From: Nilaparvata lugens
Lineage: Eukaryota > Arthropoda > Insecta > Hemiptera > Delphacidae
Length of the DNA stretch: 64,000 nt
Direction: 5' to 3'
Assembly (NCBI RefSeq): GCF_014356525.2
Contig: NC_052507.1
Span: 58,130,053-58,194,052 of the forward strand
Positions 56,011 to 64,000 of the stretch are shown in pieces. Under the pieces are notes generated by a model, which did not search any database, was not told the DNA's origin, and saw only the letters and a program-made list of their open reading frames with translations. The position numbers and the translations under genes were made by a program. Within the stretch, counting starts at the first letter, position 1. The number at the start of each line of letters is the position of its first letter.

Positions 56011-56639
56011 GTAAAGGTCTAATTTCTTTTTCATTGAAAATTACCATATAACGCAAGCGGCAAATGTCACGTTGAATATTATAAGATACAGTGTAGGCTA
56101 TAACAAGGTCCTTAAACAATAAGGATCCGACTCGAACAATTTCGATCAACTGCAATTTATGATGGCGGCTAAAATGGCGAAATGTTGTCAAAAACAGGGT
56201 TTTTCACGATCAAATTTATACCTAAAATAGTCATCGATAAGCTCTATCAACTGCCACAAGTCCCACATCTGTAGAAATTTCAAGAGCTCCGGCCCATCTA
56301 TGCAAAGTTTGATTTAAGATTCCCAATCATCAGGCTTCAGATACAATTTAAACACAAAATAAGTGGAAGAGATTGAGAATGAAAATCTTACAATTAATGT
56401 TCAGTAAAATGTTCACCTAAAATTGAAAATAAGCTTGAAATTCAAGAAAATGTTATTATTCAATTGCAAACTGTTGGCAACTGTTGATTCTATTAAATCA
56501 TTCACTATGAAGAGATAGCAGACCTCGTGTGTCTCCAGCGTTATTGTCCTGTCACCAGCTGGCTCAGATCTTTGGATAATAGACCTGAGATGCGCGTGAA
56601 CACTAGCGTCAGGTGATCAATAATTTTCATAACAGCAAA

Positions 56640-57297
56640 GAAAAGTTGTGTGAGTGCGCCACACCAGATTTTTACATCAATTTTCACTGGATCCAAACTG
56701 CTCTCGTAGATATGAACCACTAGAAGTAAGGAAAAAGTTGAATTTTCTTGGTATTCACATTGTTGAAAAACTGACCCAGGAAGATCATATCAATTACATC
56801 ACAAATAAAATAAATAGAAATTCCTACATTCTCAAAAGGCTTTCCAAATATTTAACTGAAGATCGGCTTCTTCTGATTTATTATGGAATCATGTAAGCTA
56901 CTCTCATCTAGCCTATGGTATAATATGGGGAGGAGCTGCCAATAAATACATGAATAGACCTTTTCCCGTTCAAAAAAGAATATTGAGATATATTTTTAGA
57001 CTAGGATATAGAGACTCTTGTAGAACTACGTTTCAAAACTATAAAATATTGACAGTTTATGCTCTCTACATATATAAAACCATAATCTTCATCCACAAAA
57101 ATTCACATAAATTGACTGCTTCAAGTGACATACATAGCAAGAACAGTAGAAACTCTAAATTTTATCACATGATAAGGGTAAATAAGAAACTAACAGAGAA
57201 TGATTAATTTATTATTAAGGTGTCATATTTTTCAATAAATTGCCAGAGCACATCAAATCCCTGAAAGGCAACCAATCAAAATCTCAGACCAGGAGAT
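56640..57297 (+). pseudogene. LINE RT C-terminal fragment
   Basis: KLNFLGIHIVEKLTQEDHIN and LLLIYYGIM, then after a shift a VQKRILRYIFRLGYRDSCRT and FQNYKILTVYALYIYKTIIF block. These are the post-catalytic LINE blocks. It ends at a sharp junction with the next LINE at about 57298. Confidence 0.75.
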
Positions 57298-58995
57298 TCC
57301 TGGTCTCGCAGACCAGGTTCACCGGTTAACTGATCGTAGTAAAAGGGCTCTATTAGTTTTTATTGATCTTGCCAAAGCCTTTGATTCCTTGGATAGGAGC
57401 ATCCTCCTGAACAAGCTTGAGTGTATTGGGGTTAATGGAAATGCCTTGAGCTGGTTCAGGAGTTACCTCTCTGACAGATTTCAAACGGTATCGGTGAATG
57501 GAGTTGAGAGCGATGTCAGACGCATAGATTACGGAGTAATTCAAGGCAGCACTCTGGGACCTCTCCTCTTCCTGATCTATCAGAATAATCTCGGAAGAGT
57601 AAACCTCCAGAATGGACAGATGTTCTTGTATGCTGATGACACTGCCCTACTGTTTGAGGGACCTACATGGGCGGATTTCTACAGTGTGGCTGCCCAGGGG
57701 CTTAAGAAAGTCAAGCAATGGTTTGACCACAATAAGTTGTCTGTGAATGTTGGTAAAACTAAATACATGGTGCTAGCCCTGCGGACTCAAGGTGATGTTC
57801 ATGGCAGGGTGCTGCACTTGCATTCCAATACATGTGTTGTTGCAGAGGGCTGCCAGTGTCCAGTTGTTGAGCTGGTCGATAAATACTAGTATTTGGGTGT
57901 TGTTTTTGATAACCGGCTCTCCTGGTCGGCTCACACTGCATGCATCAATGGTAGGCTGAGGAAGTTTATTTATGTGTTCACTGTGTTGTCCAAAATCCTC
58001 AACCATGGACAGTTGAAAATGGTGTATTATGCATTTGTACAATGCATCCTTCAATTTGGCATTATAGTCTGGGGAGGTTCCACAAATGCATCAGTTAAGT
58101 ATTTGGAAATAACCCAGAAGGCCATTATCAAGGCAGCTCTTTGTGTTCCGATCCGTTACCCCACAGAAGCATTGTTCAATTCATTTAAAGTGCTGGACCT
58201 GAGACAACTTTTTATCAAGAACCTACTTTAGTTTGGTTTTAAAAGAAATTTCAATATGTTGCAACCTGTGAACCATGTTTATCCAACTAGATATAGAATT
58301 AATGTCGGCATAACTGTCCCCCCTATCATTAGATCTGCATCAGCATCCAACCCCCACCATCTTATCCATATTATCTACCAGAATATCCCAACAGATTTGC
58401 GTACAGTTTTACCAAGCACAAATATCTACAAAAGAATGCTTACCTCATGGCTAATTCAAACTGGTAGAGAATCTTCTAAAAATATGTTGAAGTCAGCCCA
58501 CACCACTTATATTTAAAAATACATTTCACAGTTTCTCCTCCCTTCTGATATATTATCTTCAATGATCTCCAATCTTATTTTTATCTTTGTATTCTCAGGT
58601 CTATACATGCATATGTGAACATATATGTGTATGTTTATTTTTCTTCTTAAAAATAATAATCAACTATTACACGGTGCAGTACATGATCAAAATCCAATGC
58701 AACTCGGTCCCCGCGCACAGGCACAGCCCATGCGGGGACCTTCCTCCTATTCAACAGTTATTTGTGTTAACAGCAATAATAGTTATCAATGTTTATTAAT
58801 TTAACAGTGACAGTTTTGTTAATCATGGTCATGTATTTTTAGAAATTTTATTTTATATACATTATAATACCAACATGGGCTACTAGGCTCATAGTCATGT
58901 TATAATTCTGTGTATATTCTGAGTTTTATTGCTGCTATAACATGTATTGTGTTTTTTGTTTTTGAGGAATAAACAGTTTGATTTGATTTGAATAC
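57298..58995 (+). mobile_element. 5'-truncated LINE from RT motif A to tail
   Basis: It opens with ALLVFIDLAKAFDSLDRSIL (motif A). 57389-57889 has YGVIQGSTLGPLLFLIY and MFLYADDTALLFEG. A TAG at 57887-57889 breaks the YLGV block, then 57893-58231 and 58256-58516 complete the C-terminus. The 3'UTR ends AATAAACAGTTTGATTTGATTTG. Confidence 0.85.
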
Positions 58996-59142
58996 TTTGG
59001 GAAAAACTTTGGTCAATTCTGGTGTTCATTGATTGTGCTCGATGATCAAAAATTGCTTTACTGAATACACTCGGTACTTTCGTTCTATTGCCTTTTAACA
59101 TGTGATGAATTGTCTTATAGCCTATTCATCTGTGACACAAAA

Positions 59143-59148
<6 letters not shown>

Positions 59149-59198
<50 letters not shown>

Positions 59199-59245
59199 GA
59201 CAAGCCGGCAGGCTCACTTCGCTCGCCTGCAATCTTTATTTGAGC
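59149..59245. repeat. (TA)n followed by GCAGGCTCACTTCGCTCGCCTGC hairpin
   Basis: About 24 TA units, then GACAAGCCGGCAGGCTCACTTC and the same GCGAGCGAAGTGAGCC core as the fold-back at 1127-1350. Confidence 0.8.
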
Positions 59246-59862
59246 TTGCTTGCTCCCGTGAAATACTGATATACAGACTTTTAATCTCGAATCAATTACA
59301 AGTTGACTGAGACCGCGCAATAGAACACTGGAAAACGCCGATTTCGGTCTTATCGCTGGCATACTTTTAGAGCTCTTTCTATAAGAAATTTTGGACCTAT
59401 GCTGAGCCCCTGTAACGGATATGATCGTTTCCTATCCATCAGTTCTCGAAAAGGTTGATATCAACAATGTAGCTTGGAGTTGCAAAAATATCTGTCGATT
59501 TTGATTATGATTATAATTTTCCACGTAAAGTGATTTGGATGTGACAATTATTATATTTCAATCTAGTTAAAATCAATTAAAATCTAAACTAGAATCAGTA
59601 TGGTGGATTCAAGATGAAAAGTAGTTTTTTAATTAGAATATGATCCCCAATTAAACATACTGCAAAATTATATTTTGAAAAGAGATACCTAATAAGCTGT
59701 TTCACCTGCATGATTTTCACATGCCTGTAGGCCTATGTGAGTCCTAAGAGCTTTATAGTTACTCCGTAAATGGGTAAATAATTCAGAATCAAAATTCAAA
59801 ATCCCTAAACTAATAATACTAACTAGTACAGGCAATCAATGCTCAAAAAATGGTATAGAAGG

Positions 59863-59945
59863 AAAAGTCAGGAAGACGATTTTTGACCCCGCAGTTCTGT
59901 TTGGGATAGTATGGAGGTGAACATATCAAAAGTCCCCTCCTCTAC
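59863..59945 (-). repeat. Copy of a repeat also at 44045-44125
   Basis: On the minus strand it reads TTTTGATATGTTCACCTCC and AACTGCGGGGTCAAAA as at 44053-44110. It is GC-richer than the surroundings. The rest of 59,000-60,530 shows nothing. Confidence 0.6.
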
Positions 59946-60539
59946 CCCCTGTGCTAAGGTGGTGGGGGTGGTTCTCGGGTACCATTTTTTGGTTTCTCGC
60001 TTATAGATCTCCAAAACTATTCGTCTTACGGACATTACTATTCTATACAAAATTTAAGCTTGCAAAATTCCCTACAAAATTTATCTCACAACCTTGAAAA
60101 ATTGTCGAAATTGCATGCGATTGAAAATCCAGCTGACTAAATCACAACATATTTTTTCTTATCTGTTAAAAGGTTTGAAGAATATGTGTTCAGAATTCGA
60201 AGCTGTTCAAAACGTTTAAAAGTTATTGCAAAACATACTGACAAACAAACATAATATACATAAGTACAACGATTTTGGTCTTGAGTCAAAAGTGAAAACT
60301 CGCTAACGCTCGTTCAAAAAGAGCTGAATTGAAACTAAAGCGATAAATGTAAGGATGATGTCATAAGCGTTGATGTGAATAAAAGTCTTGCGATAAACAT
60401 TATTTTCAAAATACCTTACAATAAGAACTCACTCGCGCAAACACACTGATCACAATTATTGTTTCTGACGAACTAACTGCATGGATTGAAATGAAACTTG
60501 AAACACTGCTTCCTTGTGAGTCCTAGATACTCACTAATG

Positions 60540-60740
60540 CCCAGTTTCACCAAGCTCTGTAAAAACATTTTTTTATTGTGCGTGGGAAATGGAATCAAGT
60601 GCGTGGGTGTTTTGGTAAGATGATCAATCGTCCATGCCTTCTGGCGGGATCCGAACCCACTACCGGGTATCGCTAGCAGACTGAAGGGTGCAACACCTTA
60701 AGCCAGTTACACACTGCGGTGCTCCTATTTTGTTTGAGAT
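60540..60740 (-). mobile_element. tRNA-related SINE-like sequence
   Basis: On the minus strand, TGGCTTAAGGTG (60705-60694) resembles an A box and GGGTTCGGATCCCGCC (60658-60643) a B box, 35 bp apart as in a tRNA promoter. A body and A-rich segment follow (AATAAAAAAATG). It does not fold as a functional tRNA that I can show. Confidence 0.5.
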
Positions 60741-60989
60741 TTTCTTCTCTACAGCACTACTTTCTACCCACTGTTGCCTAAAGATGAGGCATACCACACT
60801 TGTATTTGTTAGGAAACACAGTGTGAGATTTAATATAAAAGAAGACAAGTTTTTCTGATATCATATTATATTTCTTCCTAGAACCCATCCTGTGGCATTC
60901 ATAGGAATTAAAAAACAAAACATTATAAAATTAATTTCAAGCTTTTTCAATATTGTCACAGATATTTCTTGTACAACAAAAATAATTAT

Positions 60990-61335
60990 AAAACAAAATA
61001 TGACCTTAGAATAGACTATTTACAATATCACAAGGGAGATCAATGAACTCTCCAACACTGTACAGTGAGTTCTCCAAAAGCATCCTTTTCACAATTGTTT
61101 TGAAAACAGATATACTCAGATTCCTGGAACACAACGGTAATCTATTGAAAGCTTTTATTGATGGGACGTCAGATTGACACTGCAACTTTCTCAATTTTAC
61201 GTAGGGAACATTCAAATAATTACCCTGTCTAGTGCCGTGCCTATGCATTTCTGATCTACACTTCAAAGTATGCAACTCGTTTTTTACTTTTATCAGAAGG
61301 AGCCTAACATACAAACTGAACACTGTCATAATCTG
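60990..61335 (-). pseudogene. LINE C-terminal fragment
   Basis: The 61329-61006 frame reads NELHTLKCRSEMHRHGTRQG, SDVPSIKAFNRLPLCSRNLS and a SLYSVGEFIDLP end, the pattern of a LINE ORF2 C-terminus. No catalytic part is present. Confidence 0.7.
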
Positions 61336-61868
61336 TTGTGATTTTAAAAGAGGATGACATTGCGCATAGTAGTTTCAACCAGTCATAATTGTTTGTCCTC
61401 AATTTGTTTATTTCATTGATGTTTTATAAATTACAATTTAAAATAGATTTAGAGAATGGGAGAGATAAGATTATATTAGAGTTATTTATCAATGTATGTT
61501 ACAATTTATTCAGTCTTATACACTAATTTATAATTTATGACAGTATGGCTAATTATTCAACGAATAATTAATAATAATACTCTTTTTTCCCTTTTTTTGT
61601 TGAAACATCACCCTTTTATGTACCGTAGTTACATTACAATATTATATTATCAATATTCAAATTGCATTCAATCTTCATTCACATAAATATTTTGAAACAA
61701 TCGTTGAATAATTAGCTATACTGTCATTTATTGTAAATCCGAGTATAAGTAATCAGAAGATATTGTAATTTACATGAATAAAAAACTCTAATATCTCTCC
61801 CTTCTTTCTCTTTCTCTCTTAAACCTCTTAGAAGGATTACAAAAATGCAATCATTTTCATGACTGGAA

Positions 61869-62681
61869 ATGCAGCAAATAGGTCTTTTTGATAATTTTAA
61901 TGCTATTGTTTGCCACAGAATCGAACGCTGTCACGTCATCAACAACAACTCACTTTTCATGGACTCGTTGAATGTTGTGAAAACAGGTCTCCTTTCCAAA
62001 GACGGGCTCCACCTACAAAGAGCAGGGATCATCGCTTTAATAGGTAATGTTATTTCTAGCGTTTGCAGTAGATTAAGAGAGTGTCCACCTCACCTTCCAT
62101 CTCTCTTTAATTATGAATTGGCTTTTCCTCCTTTGTGTCCGAAACAAATGTCCAGTCTCACGCCCTCCGCTCCACTCCCTCTTGCTACATCAACAATTGA
62201 TGATGATGCTACATCATACCGTGATGCGCTCATTCTACATGAAGCAGTTGAGGAACCAAAACCTCAACCGAAATCCTCTCATCCTCGAATCCAACCCAAA
62301 GTGACCAAACCCAGACCGCCGGTCACTATTGAACCTGTATTTTCATCTCCTTCTCCTGCCAAATTAATCGATCCTGATGGTTACCAACTGGTTACTTGCA
62401 GAGGAAGACATCACCGAATTTCCATGTCTCGTCATCGTTCCAGCCAGATCAATTCCATGTATGAAGGTATATATTCAACTCTGCGAAGCTCTTCTCCTTC
62501 CTTATCGCATGAGAGCAGTAATGAATCTGCAAGAGATCAAATTCCTGATATATCACTTGTTCATGATTCATCAGATGCCAGCTGCGCTCAGCCCCTCAAT
62601 CATTCTCGCTCCTCCAAGCAGAGAAGACGTAGAAGAAGGGGAGCTGGGTCCAAGTGGAATTTGACTGACAATAAGAAGTGA
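61869..62681 (+). CDS. ORF with SGNH-hydrolase-like tail and basic C-terminus
   Basis: 270 codons; an in-frame stop lies just upstream at 61860-61862. Residues 1-60 contain SLNVVKTGLLSKDGLHLQRA G followed by a hydrophobic helix, which is the last block (DGLHL, catalytic Asp/His region) of SGNH/GDSL hydrolases such as those in some LINE ORF1s. The Ser and GxND blocks are absent, so it is 5'-truncated or split by an upstream exon. The middle is Pro/Ser-rich and the C-terminus has RRRRRRGAG. Its stop TGA (62679-62681) overlaps the next ATG. Confidence 0.55.
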   Translation: MQQIGLFDNFNAIVCHRIERCHVINNNSLFMDSLNVVKTGLLSKDGLHLQRAGIIALIGNVISSVCSRLRECPPHLPSLFNYELAFPPLCPKQMSSLTPSAPLPLATSTIDDDATSYRDALILHEAVEEPKPQPKSSHPRIQPKVTKPRPPVTIEPVFSSPSPAKLIDPDGYQLVTCRGRHHRISMSRHRSSQINSMYEGIYSTLRSSSPSLSHESSNESARDQIPDISLVHDSSDASCAQPLNHSRSSKQRRRRRRGAGSKWNLTDNKK

Positions 62682-64000
62682 TGAAGAAGGAATCTGACAA
62701 GAAGCAGAGAAAATTGAATGCTGTTTATGAGAAAAGAAGGGGAATAACTTTGAAGAATGATAATACTGAATACGACTGGAATGAGGCCAAAGAATGGAAT
62801 TCTATGGCTATGAAAAAGATCTTGGCTGGAACGATGAAGAGCAAGGGAAAGAAATGTGATGAGACATCACCAAAAATTGCTGGTGTTGAAAGAGTACCTC
62901 CTTATGTTCCTTCTCGTGAAGCCTATCCTTTTGCTCCTAATAAATCCTGCGCCTTCCAGCAGCTTCAATTGAAGCAACTTTTGAATGGTGGAGGTGACGG
63001 TGGAGACTACCCTAAACAATGTGATAGATGTAAGAAGATTTATAAATCACGTTGCTCTTTTGTAAATCATAAGAAACGTTGCCATACTCCCAATGAACCC
63101 CCCGTTTTCACTTGTGAATTGTGCAACAATTCTTACAAACTTCAAAAAATGTTTATTCAACATAGAGAAATTTGTAACGGTTCTTCCTACCATCGCACTT
63201 GTGAAGATTGCAAAGTAGTTTTTAAAACACTGTATTCATTCGCAAATCATAAGAAAAGGTATGTTGCAGAACAGAAGAAAACAGAAAAATCCTATTGCAG
63301 TTATGCAAATGTTCAGTTTGATAATGAATGTGCTTTCTATCGGCATAAATCATGTTGTGTAGTGTGTGACAATCGACAGGTTACATTAGTTTTTGACTCA
63401 ATGTTTGAATTCGAAGAGTGGAAGATCAATGAAAGTAGGAGAACGTCATCGCAATTCAAAAAAGTTCGAGGTACATCAACATTGAAAGGAAATGTGAAAA
63501 ATCATAATTTCAGTTGCATATTTAACAACACCCGTGCTCAAACTCCCAGAAGCACAGTTCGTCGAAGACAATATGGTCAAATCCCAAGAGGACAGTGCCA
63601 TTCTCGAATAAATGTGATAGAATATGAGAATGGAAAAGTTGAGGCAACATATTCATCTGAACACTCACATCCATGTGGCCCGGAAACGCTGATTTATCAT
63701 CGATGGTCCCCTGAAACGAGGAAGGCAGTGAAGAGTTCATTAAAGGATGGAGTTGATCCAAATGAAATAAGAAAGAAATTCACTATGAATGATGAAATGG
63801 TTGGTGCCGCTATCCAAAAAGAATCATTTATGACTAACCGACAGATATTGCGTTACAAATACAATTTATTACAGGAGAAGAGAGGCTACTGCAATGATGC
63901 CACTTTTTTGAAAAATCATGTTGACGGCATGAGTGACAGCGAAAGAAGGTGTATTTTAGCATATAAGCCGCAAAATTGTAAAACTTTAATTGGTGACAAA
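62681..64000 (+). CDS. C2H2-finger protein with C-C-HxH (FAR1/FLYWCH/MULE-type) domain, partial
   Basis: The frame opens at ATG 62681-62683 and has no stop to the window end (440 codons). Residues 1-90 are Lys-rich. There are three C2H2-like fingers: CDRCKKIYKSRCSFVNHKKR near 114, CELCNNSYKLQKMFIQHREI near 145 and CEDCKVVFKTLYSFANHKKR near 174. Then come FDSMFEFEEWKINESRR and a C..C..HxH arrangement (FSCIFNN, RGQCHSRINVIEY, SEHSHPCG), which is the WRKY/GCM1-type fold used by FAR1, FLYWCH and MULE transposases. An helical LKDGVDPNEIRKKF region follows. The DDE or SWIM part, if any, lies beyond the window. Likely a transposon protein, unassigned. Confidence 0.6.
   Translation, partial: MKKESDKKQRKLNAVYEKRRGITLKNDNTEYDWNEAKEWNSMAMKKILAGTMKSKGKKCDETSPKIAGVERVPPYVPSREAYPFAPNKSCAFQQLQLKQLLNGGGDGGDYPKQCDRCKKIYKSRCSFVNHKKRCHTPNEPPVFTCELCNNSYKLQKMFIQHREICNGSSYHRTCEDCKVVFKTLYSFANHKKRYVAEQKKTEKSYCSYANVQFDNECAFYRHKSCCVVCDNRQVTLVFDSMFEFEEWKINESRRTSSQFKKVRGTSTLKGNVKNHNFSCIFNNTRAQTPRSTVRRRQYGQIPRGQCHSRINVIEYENGKVEATYSSEHSHPCGPETLIYHRWSPETRKAVKSSLKDGVDPNEIRKKFTMNDEMVGAAIQKESFMTNRQILRYKYNLLQEKRGYCNDATFLKNHVDGMSDSERRCILAYKPQNCKTLIGDK

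Noticed and set aside
59110..59362. ORFs with (YI)n repeats
   Set aside because: Translation of the TA microsatellite.
61006..61329. Small secreted or host protein of 107 codons
   Set aside because: The pattern HRHGTRQGNY..YNRLP-like..YSVGEF fits a LINE ORF2 C-terminus better.
1..64000. CRISPR arrays, rRNA or tRNA genes, bacterial operons
   Set aside because: No regular spacer arrays, rRNA or cloverleaf tRNA were seen; introns and LINEs show a eukaryotic chromosome.

Overview
The window is a piece of a large, repeat-rich, AT-rich animal genome, almost certainly an insect. The host genes are split by canonical GT/AG introns, and most of the rest is decayed non-LTR retrotransposons, a Ty1/copia element, mariner and MITE debris and microsatellites. 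A hemipteran such as a planthopper would fit, but that is an impression from the repeat content and not a demonstration.

Two host genes can be assembled exon by exon with consistent splice phases, both on the minus strand. (1) A complete ornithine aminotransferase (OAT) coding region runs from the ATG at 13003-13005 to the stop at 451-453. It has six coding exons and 434 codons, plus evidence of a 5'UTR intron. (2) A four-exon gene runs from 42198 to 31052, 422 codons. Its C-terminal half resembles the insect DUF4806 family, and its 7.4 kb second intron holds a copia element, a LINE 3' end and MITEs.

Layout: 1-13,000 OAT, with introns full of fold-back elements, MITEs, a palindromic mariner relic and purine-rich tracts. 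13,060-24,350 LINE copies on the minus strand: an ORF2-type element with an endonuclease-RT reading frame, a PHD-type ORF1 and 5'-truncated copies. 25,260-30,660 a near full-length LINE on the plus strand (PHD/coiled-coil/FP-like ORF1, then EN-RT), nested in an older repeat whose uninterrupted copy lies at 42,480-43,030. 31,050-42,200 the DUF4806-like gene. 43,069-44,030 an unclassified element with repeated GGGTCCCAGGGACCC palindromes. 44,363-50,960 a striking chimera: a zinc-knuckle gag-like ORF1 runs in frame into an unidentified segment, followed by a decayed superfamily-1 helicase of positive-strand RNA virus type, then a LINE EN-RT region. 51,000-61,340 RTE tail, satellites, three LINE fragments and a tRNA-related SINE-like sequence. 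61,869-64,000 two long ORFs overlapping as TGATG: the tail of an SGNH-hydrolase-like domain, then a C2H2-finger protein with a C-C-HxH domain of FAR1/FLYWCH/MULE type that runs off the window.

The two host genes appear unrelated (mitochondrial amino-acid metabolism; unknown nuclear function). The best candidate for something undescribed is the gag/viral-helicase/LINE locus, followed by the open two-ORF unit at the right edge.
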